Assembly (NCBI GenBank): GCA_021202895.1
Contig: JAJQCE010000004.1
Span: 1 to 64,000, forward strand
Direction: 5' to 3'
Length of the DNA stretch: 64,000 nucleotides
From: Ruminococcus sp.
Lineage (GTDB): Bacteria; Bacillota; Clostridia; Oscillospirales; Ruminococcaceae
A program made the position numbers and the translations under genes. Below the pieces are notes generated by a model, which searched no databases, was not told the origin of the DNA, and saw only the letters and a list, made by a program, of their open reading frames with translations. Below are positions 16,146 through 23,932 of this stretch, one piece after another; position 1 is the first letter of the stretch, and the number at the start of each line of letters is the position of its first letter.

Positions 16146-17633
16146 TCAGCCTGCATTTTGACTATAGTAGTTGTAGTAATTGTCAAAATCGCCGAATCTG
16201 TCCGACTGAGTACTGTCGTCCTCGCTGCTTTCATCGTCAGAGGAGCTACTCGCTTCTCCAAGCGTAACCTCAATGTCAACTATGTTTCCATTTCTATATA
16301 TGGAAACCGTTATAACATCTCCAGCATTGTATCCACTCTTAATTTCATTAAATGCTTCTATCGTTTCAATGATTTCTCCCTGAATACCGACCACTATGTC
16401 GCCGACCTCTATGCCTGCGTCCTCAGCGGCTGAGCCTGTGTCAACGCTTCTTACGATAAAGCCTTGCGGCACATCGTAGTACTGCGCATAGAACGAGCTG
16501 ATATTTTCACCGCTTATACCTAATGTAGGTCTGCCTGTGACATATCCGTATTCAATTAAATCATCTATTATAACCTTGGCATCGTCAATCGGAATCGCAA
16601 AGCCTAAGCCCTCGCCGTAGGTGCTCGAAACCTTAGCGGAGGTTATGCCGATTACCTGCCCGTAAGCGTTAATCAGCGGTCCACCTGAATTTCCTGAATT
16701 TATTGACGCATCGGTTTGGATAAAATTCATTGTTCTGTCGTCAATAGTCAAGGTTCTGTCTGTCGCCGAGATAATTCCCGAGGTTACAGTGTTCGCAAGG
16801 TCAAAGCCAAGCGGATTTCCTATGACTATCGCAATCTCTCCGACTTGAACCTCGCTTGAGGTTCCGAACTCTGCTGGAGTAAGCCCCGTCTTTTCAATCT
16901 TAAGCACCGCTAAATCAGTCTGCGTGTCAATTCCGATAAGCTCGGCTGTGATGTTTTCATCGCTGTTTTCGGTGGTTTCTGACTGGTTTTCTAAAATCTG
17001 CTCCGCAACGCTTTTCTCAGAATCGTCCGAGGAGGTGTCCTCTTCAGATTTTACACTGTCGGTGATGACAACCGATATAGCGGAAGCGTCCTCAACTACA
17101 TGAGCGTTTGTGACAATATAGCCGTCCTCGCTCATTATAATTCCTGTTCCAGAAACCTGACTGCCGTCGGTAATGCAGGATATTCCCACAACCGAAGGTG
17201 AAAGCTTGGTTACAATGTCGGGAATACTCATAGCATCGTCAGGAGTTGAAAGCTGTTCGATTGTCGGCAGATTGTCGGTGTTTCTTGACGAAGCACCGTC
17301 CTCGCTGCTTGTGCTTGCCACAGCCTTGTTTGACGAAGCGGAGCTTGAATCGTTAAGCTCTATAGCCCGCCCTGTCACAAGAGTATAGCCCACCACTGAG
17401 CTTATTCCTAATGCTGTAATAAAGCATATTCCGAGTATCACATTTACAGCCCGTCTGCCCTTGCTTTTCTGCTTTTTGGGCTGGTATGAAAATTCATTCT
17501 GCCCTGCCTGTGAATAATCATAATCTGTATAGCTGTAGTAGCCGTTGACATTCTGAGGGTTTTGTGAATTATTCTGATAATTATGTTGAGTATACTCGGA
17601 ATTTTTATCCGAATTATCTCTGTTGCTGTACAT
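16146..17633 (-). CDS. htrA: HtrA/DegP-like membrane-anchored serine protease
   Basis: 495 residues from the ATG at 17633 (GGAGGGG upstream; the track-length TTG start is too close to it). A cytoplasmic Asn/Tyr/Gln-rich N-terminus (~1-60), a KKQKSKGRR stop and one membrane segment (~65-87), a Ser-rich linker, a trypsin-like domain ~125-345 with catalytic His in VTNAHVVED, Asp in TDLAVLKI and Ser in GNSGGPL, then a PDZ domain ~360-455 and a Ser/Asp-rich tail. A roughly 35-residue Ser/Glu/Asp insertion lies between His and Asp. It acts outside the membrane on misfolded proteins. A TATAAT at 17812-17817 (minus) could be its -10, but no good -35 is seen. Confidence 0.92.
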   Translation of the reverse strand: MYSNRDNSDKNSEYTQHNYQNNSQNPQNVNGYYSYTDYDYSQAGQNEFSYQPKKQKSKGRRAVNVILGICFITALGISSVVGYTLVTGRAIELNDSSSASSNKAVASTSSEDGASSRNTDNLPTIEQLSTPDDAMSIPDIVTKLSPSVVGISCITDGSQVSGTGIIMSEDGYIVTNAHVVEDASAISVVITDSVKSEEDTSSDDSEKSVAEQILENQSETTENSDENITAELIGIDTQTDLAVLKIEKTGLTPAEFGTSSEVQVGEIAIVIGNPLGFDLANTVTSGIISATDRTLTIDDRTMNFIQTDASINSGNSGGPLINAYGQVIGITSAKVSSTYGEGLGFAIPIDDAKVIIDDLIEYGYVTGRPTLGISGENISSFYAQYYDVPQGFIVRSVDTGSAAEDAGIEVGDIVVGIQGEIIETIEAFNEIKSGYNAGDVITVSIYRNGNIVDIEVTLGEASSSSDDESSEDDSTQSDRFGDFDNYYNYYSQNAG

Positions 17634-17884
17634 TTCTCTCAAGCCCCTCCAAAGTAGGCACGGATAAGATTTGTTTTAAAAACAAATGCCGTTTACGTTC
17701 ATACAGTTCTCCGCAAAGCGGTTATCCGTCTTAAAAATTGCTGTTTCCTTTCTTTTGTCCTTTTTTTCTTTTCCGTATTTTGTCGTCTGTTTTTTTCTTT
17801 CTATATCTTATATTATACCTGTGAATGTGACAGTAATTTGATAGTTATTTATTGTCATTCTGAAAAAATCCAGCGTGATTTTGC

Positions 17885-17919
17885 ACAAAAAATAAAAGCC
17901 CGAACAAGTCTTCGGGCTT
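17885..17919 (-). terminator. terminator of corA
   Basis: AAGCCCGAA..TTCGGGCTT stem with a 6-nt loop, followed on the minus strand by TTTATTTTTTG. Confidence 0.9.
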
Positions 17920-17924
17920 ATGCT

Positions 17925-18836
17925 TTACAGTATTTTTCGCTTCTTAAAAATGAGAATACATATAATCAGAACTATAATACTCACGATTATTATCATCGGA
18001 TAGCCGCTTTCAAGCTCAGGCATATTCTTGAAATTCATGCCGTACCAGCTTGTGATTAACGTAAGCGGAAAGAATATCGTGGATATTACCGTTAAAAATC
18101 TCATATTGTCGTTCTGCCGCTCGTAAACTAAAGACTGGTAGGCGTCACGAACCTGCTGGGCATAGTCTAAAAGGTAGCTCGTGCGGTCTTTTAGCCGCTC
18201 CGCTCTGTCCGCCGCCGTGCCAAAGTACTTAAGCTGCTTGCGGGCAAAGTATCTGTCCTCGTTCTCCTCAAGCTCCCACGCCATATCTGTGAGCTGATCG
18301 TAGTAGTTTCTCAAGGTGAGCAGCTGCTTGCGTACAGGTTGAAGCCTCGCCTGAAAATTTTCAGGCATTCCGTTTGTAGTTTCGTCCTCCATTTCCATAA
18401 GCTCACGCTCGTATCTGTCGAGAATCATAGCGTCGCCTGAAATAAATTCCACGATAAAATTATAAAAGAAACGCTCCTTGGTTTCTCCCTGATGGACTCT
18501 CTTGGCTCGTATTCGATTTATCATGCGCATTGCAAAGCCGCTGTCATCAATAAGTATAATGTACTTTGCGGTAATTACAAACGCCATGCGGTACGGATTT
18601 CCCAACACGTCCAAAAGCGGCGGTATCATCAGCGTGCCGTACAAGCACTCCTGCTGACTTTCCACCTTGCAGAAGCCTATATCCATAAGCGATATATCAA
18701 GCTCCGCATTGATTGACAAAGCGCTCAGCACGCTCTGACTTTCATCCTGACCGACTACAAACACCGCCGGTGCATCGGCTTCCAAAACAGACTGCATATC
18801 CGTTTCCTCCAGTCTGCTCCCCAACAGATAAACCAT
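17925..18836 (-). CDS. corA: CorA-family divalent cation transporter
   Basis: 303 residues. A large cytoplasmic N-terminal domain (1-~240) contains a long acidic/basic stalk helix. Two C-terminal membrane helices follow, the first (FLTVISTIFFPLTLITSWYGMNF) ending in the invariant GMN motif, and a short basic KKRK tail. The family forms pentameric Mg2+/Co2+/Ni2+ channels. The loop after GMN (KNMPELESGYP) is the usual acidic selectivity loop. AAGGAG lies 10 nt before the ATG. Single-gene unit. Confidence 0.9.
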   Translation of the reverse strand: MVYLLGSRLEETDMQSVLEADAPAVFVVGQDESQSVLSALSINAELDISLMDIGFCKVESQQECLYGTLMIPPLLDVLGNPYRMAFVITAKYIILIDDSGFAMRMINRIRAKRVHQGETKERFFYNFIVEFISGDAMILDRYERELMEMEDETTNGMPENFQARLQPVRKQLLTLRNYYDQLTDMAWELEENEDRYFARKQLKYFGTAADRAERLKDRTSYLLDYAQQVRDAYQSLVYERQNDNMRFLTVISTIFFPLTLITSWYGMNFKNMPELESGYPMIIIVSIIVLIICILIFKKRKIL

Positions 18837-18984
18837 TCAAGGTCATCTCCTTCAATTTAAAGTATCCTATTTACATTTCTCCTTAGTCCTTAATTTGCAC
18901 ATGATTTAGTGTGCAGTAATATTAAAGGCATTTTGCCCTTATTGAACAAGCTTAACATAAATTTTTTGCCGCAGCACGTGCGGT

Positions 18985-20547
18985 TTAGTTTAACGACTTC
19001 ATAGTCGGGAACAGCAGAACGTCCCTTATCGCAGGCGAGTTTGTCAAAAGCATGACAAGTCTGTCAATTCCGTAGCCGATTCCGCCTGTAGGCGGCATTC
19101 CGATTTCAAGCGCACGAAGAAAATCCTCGTCAGTATGGTTTGCCTCCTCATCGCCCTGCTTAAGAGCTTCCTCCTGCTGTGCAAAGCGTTCACGCTGGTC
19201 AACAGGGTCGTTAAGCTCCGAATAAGCGTTGCAGATTTCCCATGTGTTTATAAACAGCTCAAAACGCTCAACATAGTCTGGGTTGTCAGGCTTTTTCTTT
19301 GTGAGCGGCGAAATTTCAACCGGGTGATCCATTATAAAGGTCGGCTGAATGAGGTGCTTTTCAACATACTCCTCAAAGAAAAGGTTGAGTATATCTCCCC
19401 GCTTATGCCGCTCCTCGTACTCGATATTATGCTCCCTTGCAAGCTGCTTAGCCTGCTCATCACTTTCTACAGCCTCAAAGTCAACGCCGCCGTACTTTTT
19501 AACTGCGTCAACCATAGTCATTCTTTCAAACGGTTTACCGAAGTCTATTTCAATATCGCCGTAGGTGATAACAGTTGAGCCGCAGACCTCATGCGCAAGA
19601 TAACGCAGCATATTTTCCGTAAGCTCCATCATGCCGTGATAATCGGTGTAAGCCTGATACAGCTCCATAAGCGTAAATTCAGGATTGTGACGTGCGTCAA
19701 CTCCCTCATTCCTGAAAACTCTGCCAATTTCATAAACCCTTTCAAGTCCGCCGACAATAAGACGCTTAAGATAAAGCTCCAGTGAAATTCTCAGCTTAAC
19801 GTCCTCATCAAGCGCATTGTAGTGCGTTTCAAACGGTCTTGCGTTAGCTCCTCCAGCGTTTGAAACCAGCATCGGAGTTTCAACCTCCATAAAGCCCTGC
19901 GAATCTAGGTACTTTCTTATCGAGGAAATAATTTTAGAACGCTTTACAAATGTATCCTTAACCTCACTGTTGCAGATTAAATCCACATACCTTTGACGGT
20001 ATCTTACGTCCTGATCCTTAAGACCGTGCCACTTTTCAGGCAGCGGCAAAAGACTCTTTGACAGCAAGGTTATGCTTTTAGCGTGGATGGAAATCTCGCC
20101 CATTCTTGTTCTGAAAACAAAGCCTGTTATTCCGACAATGTCGCCTATATCGCCCTTTTTGTAGCTGTCATACGCCTCCTTGCCGACCTCGTTCATTCTA
20201 AGATACACCTGTATCTTGCCTGACCTGTCATGCAAATCAAAAAAGCTTGCCTTGCCCATAAGTCTGCGTGACATAACTCGTCCCGCAATGCTCACCTCAA
20301 AGCGGTTTTGCTCCAAAAGCTCCTTTAGCTTCTCCTCGTCCTCGTCAGCCTGAGCAATGCACTCAGCTTCAAGAGCTTCAAAGCGTTCCATGGCGTCTAA
20401 AGCGTGAGCGGTGACGTCAAAGCTTGTAATTAAAAACGGATCTGAGCCTGAGCGTTTCATTTCCTCAAGCTTGTCAAGTCTTACCTGCCTAAGCTCGTTT
20501 ATATCCTGCTGCTCATTTTCCTGTTCGCTTATTAATTCTTCGCTCAT
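18985..20547 (-). CDS. lysS: lysyl-tRNA synthetase, class II
   Basis: 520 residues, usual size ~500. An N-terminal OB-fold anticodon domain (~70-175, VSIAGRVMSRRLMGKASFFDLHD), then a class II core with motif 1 (GFMEVETPML), motif 2 (YEIGRVFRNEGVDARHNPEFT) and motif 3 (GGIGYGIDRLVMLL). It charges tRNA-Lys. It is the second gene of a greA-lysS operon (29-bp gap), an arrangement seen widely in Firmicutes. No T-box is present, in contrast to ileS and hisS in this window. Confidence 0.97.
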   Translation of the reverse strand: MSEELISEQENEQQDINELRQVRLDKLEEMKRSGSDPFLITSFDVTAHALDAMERFEALEAECIAQADEDEEKLKELLEQNRFEVSIAGRVMSRRLMGKASFFDLHDRSGKIQVYLRMNEVGKEAYDSYKKGDIGDIVGITGFVFRTRMGEISIHAKSITLLSKSLLPLPEKWHGLKDQDVRYRQRYVDLICNSEVKDTFVKRSKIISSIRKYLDSQGFMEVETPMLVSNAGGANARPFETHYNALDEDVKLRISLELYLKRLIVGGLERVYEIGRVFRNEGVDARHNPEFTLMELYQAYTDYHGMMELTENMLRYLAHEVCGSTVITYGDIEIDFGKPFERMTMVDAVKKYGGVDFEAVESDEQAKQLAREHNIEYEERHKRGDILNLFFEEYVEKHLIQPTFIMDHPVEISPLTKKKPDNPDYVERFELFINTWEICNAYSELNDPVDQRERFAQQEEALKQGDEEANHTDEDFLRALEIGMPPTGGIGYGIDRLVMLLTNSPAIRDVLLFPTMKSLN

Positions 20548-20576
20548 TTTTCAAACGTCCTTTCTTTTAAAAAAAT

Positions 20577-21044
20577 TTACTTTGAAATTTCCAAAACCTC
20601 AAACTTAAGCAAGCCTGCCGGCGCTTCAACCTCAAAAACATCTCCCACCTTGTGCCTGAGCGCACTCTTTCCGATAGGTGAATCATCTGAAATCTTCCCG
20701 TTGTCAGGGTCTGATTCGGTTGAGCCTACTATTTGGAGCGTTTCAACATCGTCAAATTCCAGATCTCTGAGCTTCACAATCGAGCCGATTCCTATTTCGT
20801 CAATTGAAATATTTGTGTCGTCAACAACAACCGCATTTTCGATAATCAGCGAAAGCTCTGCGATTCTCGACTCTAAAATCGCTTGCTCGTTTTTCGCTTC
20901 GTCATACTCGGCGTTTTCCGAAAGGTCACCGAAGGATCTTGCTTCCTTGAGCTTTTGCGCAACCTCCGCACGGCGCACAGTCAGCAGATACTCTAAATCC
21001 GCCTCAAGCTTCGCCTTTCCCTTTTTTGATACTGTATGTGCCAT
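20577..21044 (-). CDS. greA: transcription elongation factor GreA
   Basis: 155 residues. An N-terminal antiparallel coiled coil (1-75) has the conserved tip region RSFGDLSENAEYDEAKNEQ, whose acidic residues reach the RNA polymerase active site. A C-terminal FKBP-like domain ends in SPIGKSALRHKVGDVFEVEAP. It stimulates cleavage of backtracked transcripts. Own consensus promoter upstream, lysS downstream. Confidence 0.97.
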   Translation of the reverse strand: MAHTVSKKGKAKLEADLEYLLTVRRAEVAQKLKEARSFGDLSENAEYDEAKNEQAILESRIAELSLIIENAVVVDDTNISIDEIGIGSIVKLRDLEFDDVETLQIVGSTESDPDNGKISDDSPIGKSALRHKVGDVFEVEAPAGLLKFEVLEISK

Positions 21045-21107
21045 AGTTTAATTCTCTCCTTTATTATTTTTGCGGCTAATTCAGCCGTTTGACGCAATAC
21101 AATTTTT

Positions 21108-21136
21108 ATTATACAACCTATATATTTATTTGTCAA
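21108..21136 (-). promoter_or_regulatory. consensus promoter of greA-lysS
   Basis: Minus strand: TTGACA (21131-21136), 17-bp spacer, TATAAT (21108-21113). I see no clear terminator between cheW2 and this promoter, so che transcripts may run into greA. Confidence 0.85.
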
Positions 21137-21168
21137 TAAATATTTTGTAAAATTACTTTGCTTTGTTT

Positions 21169-21623
21169 TTAGCCCTTAAGCCTTGCGAGCTTTTCAGGTG
21201 AAATCACATAGTAAATTTCACCGTCATCTGAAAACGTGCCGATTAAATACTCCGCAAAGCTCTCCTCACTTAGCGACGGCGGCGGCAAAAGCTTGTCTGC
21301 GCCCTTGACTGAACCGCTCACCTCGTCTACAAGCACAGCACACCTGTCGTACTTTTCCTCAAAGCCGCTTTGCTCGTCAAGCCTTGCCATAATAAAGCAG
21401 CTGTAATCGCTTACTTTACATTCGCCTATACCGAAACGCTTTGCGGCGTCAACGACTGGCATAACGTCGCCTTGAGAAAGCAATAGTCAGGAAAGGCAGG
21501 TGCAGGCGTAATTTCAGCCGCTTTAGCCGCTTCGATTCTGATAACACTCTCAAATGAGCAGGCAAAGCGCACGCCTGCGGCTTTAAAGGTAAGAAAGTTT
21601 TTGGTTTCGTTATCAAAGTTCAT
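21169..21623 (-). pseudogene. CheW-like coupling protein, frameshifted
   Basis: Two overlapping frames encode one CheW. The first (21623 down to ~21483) gives MNFDNETKNFLTFKAAGVRFACSFE..ITPAPAFPDY; the second (~21483 to 21169) resumes at LSQGDVMPVVDAAKRFG and continues to the normal end. Compared with the intact CheW at 23519-23929 (LPKCISGVINLMGDVIPVIDL), about four residues between PDY and LSQGDV are missing, consistent with a deletion of roughly 11 nt near 21480. A good ribosome site (GGGAG) remains and it still sits 4 bp behind cheB. Confidence 0.8.
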
Positions 21624-21627
21624 AATC

Positions 21628-22644
21628 TCACTCCCACTCCTTAAGCTTTTGCTTTATCGCCGCCGCAATACCGTCAAGCGAGCATTGTCTGCACACCGCT
21701 CCCATATCGTAAGCCGCCTTTGGCATACCGTAAACCAGCGAGCTTTTCTCGTCCTGCCCTATAGTGTACGCTCCCGCTTTCCTCAGCGCAAGCAGTCCCT
21801 TTGCGCCGTCGCTGCCCATTCCCGTGAGCAGAACCGCTATTATTTTTGTGTGCTCAAGCTCCGCCGCCGACAGAAAAAGCGCGTCCACAGACGGACAATG
21901 TCCCGATATTTTTTCGCCGCTCTCGGAAAGCGCAAAATATCCCGTGTCGTTGCTTACGATTCTAAGATGCTTTGCACCCTGTGCAATAACTGCGCTTCCG
22001 CTCTTAAGACGCATGGCGTTTCTCGCTTCAGCTATTTCAATAGCCGCTTCGCTCTTCAATCTATTTGCAAACATTTCAGTATAGCCCTGCGGAAGATGCA
22101 GGCAGACCGCTGTCGGCGGCATATCAGGTGTAAAGTCCTTTAAAAGCATCGGGAGCGCATCGATGCTCCCTGCCGAGCCGCCTATCAATATAAGCCTGTC
22201 GCCCTTGGTTTTCTTTTTCGCCCTCTTAAGCTCATAAAGCTTTCCCTCGCAGTTTATCTGCCTTAGATTGAGCGCATTGTTCATCGCTTTTGAAAGCGCA
22301 AGCTTAAAGCTGTCATAGCCGTTGCCGCTGTTTTTCGGCTTCATAAGAAAATCCGCCGCTCCCGCCTTAAGCACAGCGTTCGCTTTAGCTCTGTTTGACG
22401 AATAAACTATCACAGGTACAGCGTACTGAGGTATAATCTGCCTCAAAAAGCCTGCCGCATCGTGTGATGAAAGCTCTCCGCTAAGAAGTATGACGTCAGG
22501 CTTGTCCTTGCCGATAAATTCCGCCGCAGAGCGAGCGTCGCTTACCGTCCTGCAAAGCTCAAAGCCTGCCGCCGAATTAACTACGCTTCCGACAAGCTGT
22601 GCGAAAAGCTCGTTGTCGTCCACTATAAGAGTCTTTCTATTCAT
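21628..22644 (-). CDS. cheB: CheB-like protein-glutamate methylesterase with a degenerate receiver
   Basis: 338 residues from the ATG at 22644, which overlaps the end of cheR by 8 bp. The receiver (1-~115) keeps the acidic pair (VDDN) and the Lys (MKPKN), but the phospho-acceptor Asp is replaced by Ser (PDVILLSGELS where relatives have LD.EMP). The methylesterase domain (~150-335) keeps Ser in LIGGSAGS (usual form GASTGG), His in CLHLPQGY and Asp in LLTGMGSDGA. It demethylates chemoreceptors. The changed receiver suggests that CheA no longer controls it by phosphorylation at the usual site. No chemoreceptor or CheY gene lies in the window. Confidence 0.85.
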   Translation of the reverse strand: MNRKTLIVDDNELFAQLVGSVVNSAAGFELCRTVSDARSAAEFIGKDKPDVILLSGELSSHDAAGFLRQIIPQYAVPVIVYSSNRAKANAVLKAGAADFLMKPKNSGNGYDSFKLALSKAMNNALNLRQINCEGKLYELKRAKKKTKGDRLILIGGSAGSIDALPMLLKDFTPDMPPTAVCLHLPQGYTEMFANRLKSEAAIEIAEARNAMRLKSGSAVIAQGAKHLRIVSNDTGYFALSESGEKISGHCPSVDALFLSAAELEHTKIIAVLLTGMGSDGAKGLLALRKAGAYTIGQDEKSSLVYGMPKAAYDMGAVCRQCSLDGIAAAIKQKLKEWE

Positions 22645-23515
22645 GCGTTTCACCCTCTCCCTTAAGCTTTCTGTAAACCGCCGCTCTTTCACGCACAAAC
22701 GGGCAGTCGTCAGGCATGGCTTCGGCGTGTCCTATATAAAGGTAGCCGCTGGGCTTAAGCGCATTGCTGAACCTTTTCAAAAGCTGAGATTTTGTAGGAT
22801 TGTCAAAGTATATCATCACATTCCTGCAAATAATAAGGTCAAACTTCTTTTTAAAAGTAATCGGCTCCATCAGATTGTGATATTTAAAAACCACCTGCGA
22901 GCGAAGCTTGTCGGTGACGGTATATAATCCGTTTTTCTCGGTGAAATATTTTCTTACCCAGCTTTCAGGAAGCGAGGAAAGAACGTTTTTTGAATAGATT
23001 CCTTTTTTTGCCGCTATCAGCGCATTCTGTGAAATATCAGTAGCAAGCAGCCGCTTGTCCCACTCCTGATGTCTGCCGCCAAAGTATTCCTCCATACATA
23101 TAGCGAAGGTGTACGCTTCATTGCCAAAAGAACAGCCTGCGCTCCAAACGCATATTTCATTATTATCTATCGTTTTTTCAAGCTGTGGGAGAAAGACCTG
23201 TGAAAAATGCTCGTAATGCTCCTGTTCCCTGAAAAAATATGTATAGTTAGTCGTAAGGCGGTTGATAATGTTAGCCGCTTCAACCGAATATCCGCTTGAA
23301 TAGACGGTATTGAGGTACTCTGAAAAGCTTTCAAAGCCGCAGTCTATTACATAATTGTAAAGGCGGCTCTCAACCATAGCCTTTCTTCCCTCAAGATTAA
23401 GTCCATAGCATTCCTTTATAAATGCGGCAAGCGAGGAAAAATCATCATCGCTCATTCTTCCAAGCCTTTTATTCAAAAGCGAGGAAATATCCTGAAGCTT
23501 ATCGAATGTTTCCAT
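22637..23515 (-). CDS. cheR: CheR chemoreceptor methyltransferase
   Basis: 292 residues. An N-terminal helical CheR_N domain (~15-75) is followed by a SAM-binding domain with WSAGCSFGNEAYTFAICMEE (motif I, usual form SAGCSxGxExY), LLATDIS and FDLIICRNVMIYFD. It methylates glutamates of chemoreceptors using S-adenosylmethionine, opposing CheB. It follows cheW by 3 bp and overlaps cheB by 8, so translation is probably coupled. Confidence 0.93.
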   Translation of the reverse strand: METFDKLQDISSLLNKRLGRMSDDDFSSLAAFIKECYGLNLEGRKAMVESRLYNYVIDCGFESFSEYLNTVYSSGYSVEAANIINRLTTNYTYFFREQEHYEHFSQVFLPQLEKTIDNNEICVWSAGCSFGNEAYTFAICMEEYFGGRHQEWDKRLLATDISQNALIAAKKGIYSKNVLSSLPESWVRKYFTEKNGLYTVTDKLRSQVVFKYHNLMEPITFKKKFDLIICRNVMIYFDNPTKSQLLKRFSNALKPSGYLYIGHAEAMPDDCPFVRERAAVYRKLKGEGETHE

Positions 23516-23518
23516 ATT

Positions 23519-23929
23519 CTAAACCTCAATTCTTAAAATTTCCTCTGAATCAAGAAGCGTTATTGAATTATCCTTGTCCTTTATGACGCCGTAAGCCAAA
23601 GAATCTTCGGGAAACTCTATGTAATTTTCATCGCCGCAGATAACGCTTGTAAGAACCTCCTCAACCCTCACAGCGGCTGTTCCAGACGCATTTTCAACAA
23701 TCAGCAGGCAGCTTCTTTCGCCATAATCAGCCTTTTCAAAGCCCAGTCTGACAGACAAATCTATCACTGGAATAACATCTCCCATAAGATTTATCACTCC
23801 GCTTATACATTTAGGAAGCGAGGGGACAAAGGTTATTTTGCTTTTGGTGTTTATCTCTTTTAAAACGTCCGTTTTAAAAGCGTAAAGCTTTTTATCGCAG
23901 CGAAATGTCACCGCAGTAAAATCAGTCAT
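23519..23929 (-). CDS. cheW: CheW coupling protein
   Basis: 136 residues, one CheW SH3-like domain: FRCDKKLYAF, VPSLPKCISGVINLMGDVIPVIDLSVRLG and a C-terminal TLLDSEEILR. It links CheA to chemoreceptor arrays. Intact, unlike the second copy at 21169-21623. Gaps of 3 bp on both sides show it is inside the che operon. Confidence 0.93.
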   Translation of the reverse strand: MTDFTAVTFRCDKKLYAFKTDVLKEINTKSKITFVPSLPKCISGVINLMGDVIPVIDLSVRLGFEKADYGERSCLLIVENASGTAAVRVEEVLTSVICGDENYIEFPEDSLAYGVIKDKDNSITLLDSEEILRIEV

Positions 23930-23932
23930 AGC

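Noticed and set aside
18965-18985. CCGCA..TGCGG hairpin after lysS as a terminator
   Set aside because: The following bases on the minus strand are A-rich, not T-rich, so it does not look like an intrinsic terminator.
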